Shown here: positions 10,870 to 22,089 of the stretch, one piece after another
Layout: the number at the start of each line of letters is the position of its first letter
Numbering within the stretch: position 1 is the first letter of the stretch
Assembly: GCA_015680685.1 (NCBI GenBank)
Contig: MNCI01004128.1
Coordinates: forward strand, 2,051 to 66,050
Direction of reading: 5' to 3'
Length of the DNA: 64,000 nucleotides
Source of the DNA: Gnetum montanum
Lineage: Eukaryota > Streptophyta > Gnetopsida > Gnetales > Gnetaceae
Position numbers and translations under genes: made by a program
Notes under the pieces: generated by a model
The model's database searches: none
What the model saw: only the letters and a program-made list of their open reading frames with translations
What the model was told of the DNA's origin: nothing

Positions 10870-11490
10870 ATATGAGGTAATCATATACTTCAATGATGCT
10901 TTAGCTACTTAGGGATCTAGTGCCACTATTGTCATGATACTACCCTCTAGTGAGATCCAATATTTTTCCTATCACTTCCAATTTCCATGTACTAATAACA
11001 TAGTAGAGTATGAAGGATTAATCAAAGGAATTATGGTAGCTTGCAACCATGGGATTAAATGCTTGATGATAAAGGATGATTTGCAACTAGTATTCAACTA
11101 GGTAATTGAAGTTTATGCATGCAACGCTAAGCATTTACAACCATACTATGACCTAGCTAAAACACTCATTTAATAGTTTATCAATGTGAGTATTCAACAC
11201 ATTCCTCAAGGTGAAAACACATTAGCCAATGCTATTGAAACCTTGTCCCTAAATACGATGTCTAACATGTTTCGCAGGATGCCTTCCCTAATAGAGAATT
11301 ATGCTCTCCCCATCACGGAGAACACTGAAGGCACCTTTATAGCCACAATTGACAATGACCCTCAAAAAGAGTGGTATGACGATATTAAGGTTTATTTAAT
11401 GCATGATGAACCTCCAAAAATACTTGACTACCCCCAAAAAAGACATAATACACAAATGATCAAAATAATACATCATTGTGGCCAATAACA
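10870..11490 (+). pseudogene. Second RNase H-like domain (aRNH), Tat-specific
   Basis: The plus strand reads YFNDALAT then, after a stop, GSSATIVMILPSSEIQYFSY, TNNIVEYEGLIKGIMVACNH and GIKCLMIKDDLQLVFN. This matches the plant aRNH layout 'F.DGA....GAG.G.V...P......Y.L.F..TNN.AEYEAL..GL..A...GI..L...GDS.LV..Q'. The catalytic D-E-D-type acids are partly kept (E of VEYEG, D of KDD). The trailing open stretch (11186-11488) has the H-x-P-Q-G-E-N-x-x-A-x-A linker, equivalent to 'VPR.EN..AD.LA'. A second RNase H domain indicates the Tat lineage. Confidence 0.8.
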
Positions 11491-11539
11491 CATTATGTTG
11501 AAAATCCTATGATGGTGTACAACTGGTATGTGTGGGTAG

Positions 11540-12620
11540 AACAGAAGCACATATAATCCTCAAACAAGTACATGAGTATATATGTGGAGGTCATATAAGT
11601 CCTAGATCCATGGCATTGATGATTAGATGTCTAGGATACTATTGGCCCTATATGTAAATTGACTACCAACAAAAAGGTAAGACTTGTGATATTTGTCAAT
11701 GGTATAGTAACCTAATACACATACTACAAACCAAACTACATACCACTTAGATTACATGGCCATTTCAACGATGGAAAATAGACATAGTTGAAGCTAGAAT
11801 GCCAAAATTATCCATGGGGCATAGTTTCATCATTACCATAACTAAATATTTTACCAAATGGTTTGAAGTATCCCCTCCAAGGAAAAAAAATCATAACAAG
11901 TTTGTAAATTCATCATAGATAACATTGGATCCCATTTTGGCCTACCATTAATTATCTTAATAGATAATGGACCTTAATTTAGTAGCCAAGAAATGCAAGC
12001 CTTTTGTTGACACTTGAGCATTAAACATTTCTTTTCATCACCATACTACCTACAAGCTAATGGCTAATCCAAAGCTAGCAATATGATCATTATAAATCTT
12101 CTAAAGAGGATGCTAAGGAATGATAGATGTAGATGGAAAGAATAACTACTATATGCACTATAGGCCTATAGGACTACCTTTAGGACTACAATTGGAGCTA
12201 CATCATATAGCATGGTTTATGGATCTAAAGTTGTTTCTCCTCTTGAATTATAGGTTCCATCTTTAAGGATAGCTCTATCTAACTTCATCAATGGTGAATA
12301 GAATAAGGAGCTGCATATCATTCATCTTGACTTGGTGGAGGAATAGCTGATACAAACACTTGCAAACATCAAATGATATCAAGAGAGGTAGATACAATAG
12401 TATTGACATGATCCTAATAGGTAGAAGGTTAAGAAAGAAGACATTTTCCTCAAGGCCATTCATGAATAGGCATACAAGTTCTTGGCCAACTAGTAATGAC
12501 CTTTATTGGTTACCAAAGCCTATGGAAATGGAGCATTCAAACTAATAAACTTGGATGGAAATGAATTGGCCAACCTAATCAATCATTCCTATCTTAAACC
12601 ATATTATATCTATTGTTGAA
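11540..12620 (+). pseudogene. Integrase, Tat-type
   Basis: A zinc-binding part is readable (GGHISPRSMALMIRCLGYYW, then C-D-I-C-Q). The core has WKIDIVEARMP (first acid, near 11780), TITKYFTKWFEV and I-D-N-G-P (second acid, near 11962), and an SPYY-x-QANG block near 12040. The tail VTKAYGNGAFKLINLDGNE with LANLINHSYLKPYY (12500-12608) closes the ORF. The last motif is typical of Tat-clade integrases. Numerous stops make it inactive. The third catalytic acid falls in a degraded segment. Confidence 0.82.
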
Positions 12621-13160
12621 TCATTTGCTTATAGCCTTTATTTTTTATGGTTTATAGGTTTGAACATATTGACAACTATGGTGGTCTTCAACAAGCAAGC
12701 CTATGTGATCTCTTATCTCTTTTGGCATCTCAAACATTCCAAATTTTGTACAAATATATTAAAAAAAATATAGTCCTCTCCCATATCTACTAATTATGAA
12801 TAACTATGATCTATGTCTACTTGTTGACTCATGTAGAATTATACAAATTCCTGTAACCACATGTACTATTTGACTATTTTATTATTCTATTGTAGTTGTG
12901 TTTGTAGGATGAAGCCTAAAGTCACTACAAAGGTATGACTCATCATAGTGATGAGTTTCCACATAACCTCATTGTATGAGATGTAGTTAGCTTGTTCGAT
13001 CTTGCCAACAGTGTTTACCTCACATCACTTCCATCACTCCCTATACATAGTTTCTTCCCATAGTCAAATTATAGGCTCTCATATGTTGTTAACACTAAAA
13101 ACCTATGTTTGACATTAATGTACCATGGCCTTGTGAAATCTTCTCTAGCATGCTCCATGC
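12621..13160. other. Non-coding region 3' of Tat integrase
   Basis: No open frame or LTR border is evident. It begins the long 3' non-coding region of the Tat-type element. Confidence 0.45.
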
Positions 13161-13164
13161 AAAA

Positions 13165-13290
13165 GTTTGCTAAATGTAGCATATCTCATTTAGCGAGAAA
13201 GAAAAATTTCAATCCACTAAATCTAACACATTTCATCTAGTGGAGAGTCAAAAGAGTTTACTAAATGTAACACATCTCATTTAGTGAGAA
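13165..13290. repeat. Three related hairpins at about 45-bp spacing
   Basis: Copy one pairs GCTAAATG (from 13169) with CATTTAGC. Copy two pairs CCACTA (from 13214) with TAGTGG. Copy three pairs ACTAAATG (from 13260) with CATTTAGT. The spacer in each is TNNNACACATNTC-like. Each unit is followed by GAGAAAGAAAA-like purine runs. The outer arm bases change in both arms together between copies one and three. Confidence 0.8.
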
Positions 13291-13299
13291 AGAAAAGTT

Positions 13300-13980
13300 C
13301 CTTTTTAGCAACCAAACCCAAAGATAATTTTACTTCCCTCATAAAAAGAAGAAAAAGGGAGAGGGGAGAAAATGACAAGGAAGTAAAGAGGCTACTATAG
13401 CCTTTAGATAAGAAAATCAATATACCTCTCTCTCAAAACAAAAAAAAAGAAAAAAGGGAGAAAAGAGGGAAAGTAAAATGGCCAAAGAAACCTTATTACA
13501 AAGTATTGTTTCTCCTCACATTATCAAGTAACCAACACTCCATAGCATGAATACTTCTTCAATCATCAAGCATGTCATTGCTTTTCCAATAGCCATGATG
13601 TCAACATTTGGAATTCCTTGTTAACCTTCACCATCGATAACCAATACAATATTTATCTCATCCTAAGCTTTATCGTGATCTTATCTCATCATTGTAAGTG
13701 CTTATTGACATGGTTCAAGCCCTACAAAATCAATTTGAAGGAAAAATATTGGTGATGTATATATGATAGTGTTTCATATTCTTTGTGGATGTCTTTCAAG
13801 TCAATCCTTAAAACATCAAAAAAGAGAAACCAATGAAATAGCTTAAGGAAAATTTCATATTGGAATGTAAAGGCCCAAAGCCCAAGTTTCCATTGTAATT
13901 TCATAAAAATAAAGGTAGATAAAATTACCTTATTTTCCCAAAGATCTATACTGTAGCCTTGTACCAATAGTTCCAAGGGA
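13300..13980. other. Purine-rich and AT-rich spacer
   Basis: 13340-13480 is strongly purine-rich on the plus strand (AGAAGAAAAAGGGAGAGGGG and AAAAGAAAAAAGGGAGAAAA runs). This would suit a polypurine-tract or 3' UTR role but has no LTR start behind it. No gene was seen; the minus-strand open frame 14015-13722 is unsupported. Confidence 0.4.
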
Positions 13981-14011
13981 TTTCTCAATGTAAAAATGGG
14001 ATTTGTAGCCC

Positions 14012-14180
14012 ACAAGCTACAAATCCAATGAATCTCAACTTATGATGGTCCAAAATACCTCATAGGCCATAAGTGTTATGTAATCTAGCTTGTGTAAGAA
14101 TAAAGAATGTTCTACAAGCTACAAATTCTATGAATGCCAACTTGTGAAAGCTAAAAAGGCTCCATAGGCTACGAGATTTG
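14012..14180. repeat. Imperfect direct repeat, 102-bp spacing
   Basis: ACAAGCTACAAATCCAATGA at 14012 recurs as ACAAGCTACAAATTCTATGA at 14114, each followed by a CTCATAGGCC or CTCCATAGGC block. It directly precedes the 70-bp array. Confidence 0.7.
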
Positions 14181-14195
14181 ATATTTACAATATGT

Positions 14196-14440
14196 AGCAT
14201 GTGAAGTCAACATGTGGGACTTGGGAAGATCCACATGATGGACATTGTAGTCCCACATGATGGATAGCATGTGAGGTCAATGTGTGGGACTGTAGTAGGT
14301 CCGCATAATTGGTAGCATAGTCCCACATGATGGGGAGCATGTGAGTCCAACGTGTGAGACCTAGGTAGGTTCACATGATGAGCAATGCATTTCCACATGA
14401 TAGATAGCATGTGAGACTTGGGATTCTAGCCCACATACTA
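14196..14440. repeat. 70-bp tandem array (3.5 copies)
   Basis: AGCATGTGA starts units at 14196, 14266, 14336 and 14406, exactly 70 bp apart. Each unit holds a GTGGGACTTGG-like block and two CCACATGATG boxes. Units differ by several substitutions but show no length change. Its position about 1.6 kb downstream of a Tat integrase agrees with the known habit of Tat 3' UTRs to carry tandem repeats. Confidence 0.93.
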
Positions 14441-15700
14441 TGGTTTCATTAAGGAGCCATTTGTAACAGTTGAAACTATAACAAATGAGAGCATTATGAA
14501 TCCAAAAATTGTAAATGCCAAATTCAAGATCATATGTAGGACTATTTTTTTTTAGGGGAAGTTAGAATTGGTAGTGATCATTTGGTAGAGATTTAGTAGT
14601 AGATTTTAGAAACATCTTAGTAACACCATACAATATGGATTGGGAGAGTTGCAATACAAGTTGGGAGTAAAGCACATGTTGCACATAGAAGACAATCTAC
14701 CAGCTACATAAGATTTCAATAGATATATTGATTTTCTTAGGCCTTTTTTAAGCCTTGATTTATACTCTCGAACCTCTCATTCTCATATTTGTTAACATAT
14801 ACTATTTAAAATAATATTTATCACTATTCCTATTTTCCATGTTATTTTCTCATTTCATTTATCCTCATATTCAATGTTGTAATCTCACTTTATGAACTTT
14901 ATCATGTTTTTACTTACATTTAAAAAAAATTAGCAATAGACTTTCTAAGTCCCTTGGTGATCAGCAATACTACTCAGGGCAATCTAGATTCTTTTCAAGT
15001 CCTACAGATCCATGATTTTAACTATTTCATATGAAATCTTTGAATTTTCTAGCATCAAAAGTTTTTATCACTATAGGTGCCACTACATAATGATAATGAT
15101 GTCTCTTCATAACTAATCTTAAGATTAACATGACAAGACCTAAAAGGGCATATGTAATTGAGACCCAAAAGGTCATGTTGTAATAATGGACATGTCTCTC
15201 AACATAACCTTTGGGGGCTTGACCTAATGTATTTATACCCAGGCATTAGAGATCATGTAAGTAGAGATTTGTAGAGCTAGTAAAGGTGCTAAATGGATGT
15301 TGGGTGAAGTGTGGGTGGAAGTGGACTAGCCATAACTTCTAGCCTAGTGATAGGCCTAACCATGATGGTAGTGCTAGATTTCCTTTAAGGGATAGGTTTC
15401 AAAGGAAGAAAATCCCAAGGAACACTCAGAGAGCATGACCCAAATACACTATTCCTCATCAATAAAGTATTCTTTTCTCCTTTCCTTCTATATTTTCTTT
15501 ATTATTTCCTTTACTCTTAATTTCAAATGTTACAAATGTTGGACATTTAACATGTTATGTTCTCATGCATAATGTATAATATAGTATATATTTGATATTT
15601 TCCATGACATCTAGGAATAGGATGTCAAAGTCAATCTATCATTAAGATGTATCTTCCTCTTCATCAAGAAATTTATTTTTCTTATAAGAATAACAAAAGT
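14441..15700. other. Non-coding; possible 3' LTR start near 15219
   Basis: CCTTTGGGGGCTTGACC (15209-15225) could be a polypurine tract followed by an LTR beginning TTGACC/TGACC, with TATTTATACCC (15228-15238) as a TATA region and AATAAAG at about 15460. No second copy exists in the window to prove it. No gene seen. Confidence 0.25.
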
Positions 15701-18154
15701 GATTTAGACAAGCCTTAAGATGCCTACTATAATATGAATTAATGTTATAGAGGAGACTAGCCTAGGATCCCAAACTACATTGAAAGGATAAACCTTAGAT
15801 AAATCATATACTATCAATAAGTTTCAACTTCACATTCGTTGTTCATATAGTATATATGAGTTTGTGATTTAGGATTTAGTAAACTAGACATATTTTGGTT
15901 ATCTAAAATCATGAAAGGTCATAGGTTAGAAAAACATTTATGAAGGGATAGCCTCTACAACAACTTAACTCCCTTACTTTTCTTTCCCCTTGCTAGGCAT
16001 TTTTAGCATTTACATTTATTTTCCATTCCTACTTAGTTTTTATGTTACTTGATGTAATTAACTTATTCATAATATTTATAATTTTTCCTAGCTTATTTTT
16101 ATTTATGTTATATCATTATGTTTACCTTTCCTTTAATGCATATCTAGATTGTAATTTACTTTATGTTATCTGCATTACATTTATATTTGCACTATAAAAA
16201 TAAAAAAACATAAACATATGAAACTTATAAAAATCCATAAGAACACAAAAAATGAAAAAACATAAGAAGAGAAAATCCATAAATAATAATAGTTCTTGTA
16301 TTATAACCAACATCTATAGTATATCTATCATTTATAAAAATAATTCAAAGTAATAAAAATACAAACTATCACAACCATTATCTCTATCATCTAACATAGT
16401 TTCTAATCCATCATTACTAATTACATGTGGTTACATAATTTGCAATAAAAACCTTTTCCACCATCTTTGTATTCATCACATCCTTTGATCTATTACTAAA
16501 ACCTCAAGGTATATTTATGCCTCTAGGAAAAATTAATATAAAAAAGTTCAAACTTAAATAGCAAAACATAAAAATTCATAACAATAAAGAAGTACTATCA
16601 TAACCATTACCTGTATCATTTAACATAGCTTTTGATCCATTACTACTAAGTTCTTCTCACTCATCATTGGTAGGAAAAATCTTTTCCACCATCTCTACAT
16701 CCACCCCATCCTTCATTCCATTGCTAAAACCTCTAGGTTTATCTATTCTTGCAAGAAAAATAAATATAAAAATATTAGAACTTAAATAAAAATTCACAAA
16801 ATTAGTAACATATATAAGATCTAAAGTATAGAATCATTATGACTAAGAAAAAGAATGAAAAAAACTAACTAAAATATTTTTTCCTTCATTATAGTCATGC
16901 CACTAAGACTTGCTTTGTCTCGATCATCCCCTACTATCATACCCACCTTAGAGGTCTCATATCCACACACATCCACCAACTTCTGAGTGATCTCCTCTAG
17001 TAACAAGAATATAAATTTGAAATCCCATAGGTACATCCCTAGAATGTCTAGAAGCATAAGATCCTCTATACTAGTTTCTCTCTCCAACTTGCCACCCTCC
17101 TTAGTTATAGGATTAAAAGATTAAACCTCTTTCACAATATTTTGTACATTCACATGCTCTTCAAAGACCTATAACATGTTACTTTCTCTCATGTTCTCAA
17201 TAAACATGTCCCTAATCTTCCTTATGATTCTTTATTCTTAATTTATTTTATGAGAAGTAGGTTTTACATCTTGTAAAAAATCTTATTTCTCATGTATTAT
17301 CTTTTTCATTTATTTCATGTTGAGAAACTACCCCTCAACTAGTATTTAGCATCTCCATGGACAATAGCTTTCACTAATGAATAGTATAAGTAGTCATCAT
17401 GAAGTCCAAAGAATCTTCTAGCAACTAGTAGGAGGAAGCTACATGATTTTGATGTACCATCTCAGTTCCATGAAGGTTAGCCTTCATATTTCCTACCTCT
17501 TCTTCCAACCTAATAATTTTGGACATCATATTCTCTTTTGTTTTATTTAAATAATAGAAATTCTATATTAAATCCATGACTACATTAGATTGTTTCACTG
17601 CCAAGAAAGCCATATGCATTACATTTTTAGATAAGGCTTCCATCTTCCCTAGACTTCAAGCTAATCACATGAAAGAGATTGAAGAGTAGAATTCATACTA
17701 TATACTTTTCTATAATCAACAAAAATCTAGACATATGTTAAAGTACCTAGATATTACCCCTTGAAATAGTTAAATAAAAAGCAACACCTAACTACGAAAA
17801 GAGCTTTATAGATAAAACATACTAGGGCTAGTTATATATCTTTATTTCTTTGTAAAGCTATCCACCATATTATAGACAAACTATTCCTTGTCTATGTGCT
17901 CCTGAAATAAACTCAAAAAAATTTATATATATATAAGCATAAAAATTAGTGAAAATAAAAACTCATGAATAATTCTAACTATGATAAAAATAAATAATAA
18001 ACAATAAATCAAAAAATAAAATCACAAACTTACCAAAAAAATAAGGTGTTAGTTTCCTTTATCTACTCCTCTAGTCATATACTTTGAGTCTCATCCAATA
18101 CATGCTCCTTCTCAGATGGTAATTTAATGAGCCTAAAGAGGATGACATTCAATT
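15700..18154 (-). pseudogene. Unrecognised intron-containing minus-strand unit, distal half
   Basis: Minus-strand exon-like pieces are readable: MEALSKNVMHMAFLAVKQSN with a coiled-coil-like KENMMSKIIRLEEEVGNMKA (near 17640-17450), and a 72-codon open stretch (17087-16869) with METSIEDLM-like start and KLVDVCGYETSKVGM. Near the right edge LIKLPSEKEHVLDETQS (18130-18070) is followed by GTAAG and then TTTCAG before EHIDKE. The right edge continues in frame, across element B, with 34059 and beyond. The family is not recognised. A decayed DNA transposon gene or a host pseudogene are both possible. Confidence 0.4.
16305..16790 (-). repeat. Direct duplication, about 229-bp spacing, of an exon-like block
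   Basis: ACTATCACAACCATTA at 16365 recurs as ACTATCATAACCATTA at 16594. The downstream blocks match through CTTTTCCACCATCT, CATCCTT and AAAACCTC with substitutions. On the minus strand both copies read a K-x-V/G-x-x-x-x-M-V-E-K-[VI]-F segment, so a coding exon of the unit may have been tandemly duplicated before decay. Confidence 0.65.
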
Positions 18155-18269
18155 TGATGAATTGTGGTTTGCCAGGCCTCGATATCAGATCCTCAATATC
18201 AGGTATGCAATATCACAACCTGGATAACAATATCAAATACATGATATCATGATTCTTGTGTAGGCCTAT
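18155..18269 (+). repeat. Element B 5' LTR, first piece
   Basis: Aligns with 33196-33312 of the 3' LTR, including the GATATC-rich block (about 18178-18250) and the sequence GTAGGCCTAT. It stops at the target site of element A, inside the TATA box (CCTAT|AAATAC). Confidence 0.92.
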
Positions 18270-19070
18270 TGATGGGATGTGATATCACGTATGCGATATC
18301 GCATCTTTCCCTACGATATCATATATGCGATATCGCAGCCTGCTACTAGTTCTATAAATAAGAGGTGGCTCTCCCTTGTTTCTCCATCTAGATATAGACC
18401 CTTAGCAAAACTCTGGTAGTTTTACCTCTTTAGAGATAGAATAATTTCCATGTGTCCATAGTAGGAGTCCCAAAGTGAATGGATCTTTATTAGAGGAAAT
18501 ATTGTACCTGAGCACAAGTTTGTGTACAAAAATAAAGATGAACTTTTGGATAAAACTTGCAGTGCATGGACTAAGCTAAATAGGACTTTAATTAATGTTA
18601 AATGGTTAAATTATTTATTAGTTAATTAATATTTCTCAACCCTCAACACTCCTAGTTAAGTGCATTCCGGATGACCGCTTCGAGCACGTGCATTACGCTT
18701 GGTAATCCCAGTAACAAATAGAGTTTGGTAATCCCAGAAGGTTGCATTGGTTTAGGGTGTGAATGGCAAGTGGGATGGATATTGATGCTAGGCATTAGAA
18801 CTTAGTTAGTTAAATTTAGTTACTTAGTCTCTTCACCATTTTCCTCATTAGCATAAGGAGATAAAACATAAAATATATAAAAATCACATGCCTCAAGCCT
18901 AATTAATCATACAACCATGAAAAATCCAAGTAAGCTTGGGAGGATAACGATTGATTAACCTTAGGTGTTCCATAAGGCGTGTAGGCACATAGTCTACGGA
19001 GTTCGACCATATTGCGTGTGTAACGCTCATATTCATATGGTTGAGTGTAGGGGTACCTCGCCACTCATCA
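18270..19070 (+). repeat. Element A 5' LTR
   Basis: 801 bp, TG...CA. The promoter region has paired GATATC palindromes (18282-18345) just upstream of TATAAATAAG (about 18351-18360). The terminal GTACCTCGCCACTCATCA is shared with the other LTRs in the window. Confidence 0.95.
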
Positions 19071-19090
19071 TTGGCACCATTGTCGAGGAC
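19071..19090 (+). other. Primer-binding site, tRNA-Asp type
   Basis: TTGGCACCATTGTCGAGGAC directly follows the LTR. It fits TGGCGCCGTTGCCGGGGA, the tRNA-Asp-complementary site of many plant Ty3 elements, with transitions at CpG-like positions. Confidence 0.8.
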
Positions 19091-19214
19091 TAAGTTGTTT
19101 GTGCACTAAGTAGAACGTAGGAAGTCATCCACATCCTTGGGAAGCTTAAATGAACCCTTAGGGTTAATCATACGGAAAATAACATAACAAAGCAACACAT
19201 CAAACTAAACTAAG

Positions 19215-21110
19215 ATGTCTTCTTCTCATAAAAGGACTTCACCACCTAGGGATCACGCAAGAGATAGTCGACGACACAACATACATAACCAAGAACCACC
19301 AGTTCCTTAATAATTCAGTGTGGTATGATGATGAATATATACCCAAATTTACCTTCATCTTTCATCAAGATGAACAACTGCGATGGAGAGACTTGGAGGA
19401 TAACATAGTATTGCCTCGAGATAGAGCCACCCTCAACATGCTCCTTCATGACCTTGCACGAATTGACATGTCGCAATTAAACACTGAGTACGTTGCATGA
19501 AATTACAACATGAGGGACTACCATCCCACAGAAGTGCAACATCAATGGGACTTGTAGTAGGAGAGTCACCATACATCATTGAAGGGGAAAGGCCTCCATA
19601 ATTCTTCTCTCATCATAAGAGAAGTTAAGGGTGGTGAACCTATCTCAATAGGTTCTCCACAAAATGATATTTCCCCTTCTAACGATAGTGAGGAGGTGGC
19701 GTATCAGAACCTACACTCTATGATACACAACCTTGGTTCTGATTTCCACATACACAAAGTGTTCACTAAGGGAACACAAGCACAAGATAAGGGTAAGAAT
19801 TCTGAGCGTCATCATGATTGGGGCCATAGCCACCAAACAGAAGGTAAGAAACATCGTCATGGAAATGATTCCCCTTCTTCTTCCCCTTCATCACATCATT
19901 CACCCTCTCCTTTCACATCTGGACGTATTCACAAAGAGCACAACCATGAGGATAAGGTTAAGGATAAGAAAAATGAGAGACCTTGATGAGAGAGTCAAGA
20001 GCAAGGATGAGGGCATTCTAAGGAATCAAGGTGTAAAAGAAGGAAAAGTAGGGAACCACGTAGGCATCATAAATGTCATGAGAGAGATGATCATGATGAA
20101 CCCCTACTAGCAACCCAGAGTATGTTAGACATTACAAAGGCTATGATAATACCTACAAGGCACCAAAAAGATAGCCAGATCAAGAGACTAGACATGAACA
20201 ATATCCCATGGTTTCAGGGGGGATACAATGCTGATCTGGAAAACCACTTACAGGCATTCCACGATGCCTGTTCCTTGAAAAATATTGAAAATAAGTGACA
20301 GAGGTTAAATTTTTTTCCAAGGACACTCATAAAGAAACCAGAGAGTTGGTACTGATCCTTAGAACCAGAATCCATTAGACGGTGGAGTATGATGTTAGAA
20401 CTGTTTAACGATAAATACCAAATGTACTCCAGACTATCCAACTTGTGTAAGCAGATTCAAGGATGGAAGCAGGGTAATCACAAACCCTTGGATGCTGCGA
20501 TGGGCCAATATTATGCATTGCTACATTGTTGCTCAGGCCATGGTTACACACAATGGGATTAACTACGCCATCTGGTAGATGGGCTAAGACATGAAACCAG
20601 GAAAACCCTTGGAACATATGCCCAAGGGAGATTATTTGAACTTAGGTCCCATGAAGTTCATAGATTGTTAGAGCAAGTAGCTAAGGAAGAAGGTTTGCTA
20701 AGAAAAAGAGAAAGCACGGAAGAGTATAACCATGATCCTTCCCTTCGAAAGAATGGAGTAAGATTATGTGAGGAAGAGGATGAGTCACCACTCGAGGAGT
20801 TGATGAATAGAAAAACCTTGCCACTTCAAAAGTTGACAACCAAAGTGTTAACTAAGGTAGATCAAATGTGGGACTCCTTAGATAGTATATTCAAAAATAT
20901 TTTGAAAATCATAGAGGAATCTAAGAAACGAAGTAGTGACCATGATAAGAAAAAGTAGAGAGATTTGGACCATGCATGTAACAAGCGTAAGGGAAAAATG
21001 ACTATCGCCGATGAGATTGTGGGTTTAGAAACAGACAATGACGATGGATGTGAGATCTACCAATATGACCGTCCTAAGGGATGTTTCCTAATAATCTCAC
21101 ATCTGTAAGA
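19215..21110 (+). pseudogene. Element A gag
   Basis: The start MSSSHKRTSPPRDH aligns with the cleaner copy at 52616. The segment EYIPKFTFIFHQDEQLRWRD is next, then a Ser/His/Lys/Arg-rich basic region (19760-19980), then the capsid-like domain (about 20190-20700) with FQGGYNADLENHLQAFHDAC, and an acidic and coiled tail (20665-20958). A motif C-E-I-Y-Q-Y-D-R-P-K-G-C closes the protein near 21049-21090. Double stop TAATAA at about 19309, further stops and at least one frameshift show decay. Gag would build the particle; the next ORF is the protease. Confidence 0.85.
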
Positions 21111-21529
21111 GTCTAGGGTGTATGCACTCAACCCAAGACTTAACAAACGGCAAGCACCCCGAAGGTTACCTTATCCACGAGGTAACCCAAGACAGTTCCA
21201 CCAACTGTTAACATACTATCTAAGTGGAACTCTACCACAACCTATTGGGCAACACCAGCATTGAAAATACCCACAGGCATGGGGGATGTCACCACCTAGA
21301 CAATAATACCCTTACCGGTAACCAAATCCATATGGCTATTACGTACAACAGCCAGTCTCTCCAAGTGACTCTATGGGTCATATGACTCCAGAATGACCCA
21401 CTCTGCCACAAGCGGTTGAGTCTATGACCACTCCTCCATCAAGAAAAGCTTCAGAGCTCCCTTCAAACCAACAATAGAGCCCAACACATATGGTTATGTT
21501 AACACATACCGTTACTGATTGGATCCAGG

Positions 21530-22086
21530 TAGGCCACCTTCCCAGGAAACTCTCTGACCCAGGAAGTCCCTTAATCTACCTCGAAGTCACTAGGAACGAA
21601 CCACGTAAGGGTCTTCTTGACTCAAGTTCCTAAGTCAACTTAATATCATGGGAGATGTATAAAGCCTGGAACCTGCATCCACTCAAGAAGAGCAATATTC
21701 AACTAGAGTTGGTTGACTAGTCTATCACTATTCCATTGAGATTGGTGGAGGACATCATTACCACTTTGTGTGGTTGGTCATCTCCAACTGATTTCCTAGT
21801 GATAGAAGTCAACAGTAATAAAGGAGACTTCCCAATTATAATAGGGAGGGCATGGCTAAGTACCATAAATGCATGCCTAGAAATCCGTGATCTTTCCTTG
21901 GAAATATCGAAGGAAAATATTTATAGAAAAATTGAGGAGAATAAAGTTCCATGCATCACATACAATGATACAGAGGGTGATGACATGGAGGAATGCTTAG
22001 CATCTCCTGCATGCAACCGGTGTGCTAAGGAAATTAACATACAAAGGTGCCTGTATGTAGTAACCAAACAACAAGAGAACACCTAG
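21530..22086 (+). pseudogene. Element A aspartic protease
   Basis: Reads SPLIYLEVTRNEP, then LLDSSS, a stop, and VNLIS; the related copy in C keeps LLDSGSEVNLIS, so the catalytic D-S-G is D-S-S here. Downstream IPLRLVEDIITTLCGWSSPT and the 'GDFPIIIGRAWLS' strand (the 'ILGRPWL'-like motif) are intact in a 116-codon open frame (21736-22086). The C-terminal CNRCAKEINIQRC block is shared with C. After 22086 the sequence passes directly to the G-tract box at 22292; RT never starts. Confidence 0.85.
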
Positions 22087-22089
22087 TGG

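Larger units (their letters stand above)
9113..12620 (+). mobile_element. Tat-lineage Ty3/gypsy pol region, decayed, 5' truncated
   Basis: Ordered remnants of a protease-RT linker, RT, RNase H, a second RNase H-like domain, integrase and the integrase tail run along the plus strand with stops in most frames. The second RNase H-like domain after the canonical one is the hallmark of the Tat clade of plant Ty3 elements (Ogre, Retand and relatives). Gag, protease and the 5' LTR are not visible upstream. Downstream (12620-15300) lies a long non-coding region with hairpin and tandem repeats, as known for the 3' region of Tat elements. Confidence 0.82.

Noticed and set aside
15209-15470. 3' LTR of the Tat-type element
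   Set aside because: A G-tract and TATA-like word are present, but without a second copy the borders cannot be fixed; left as a low-confidence note only.
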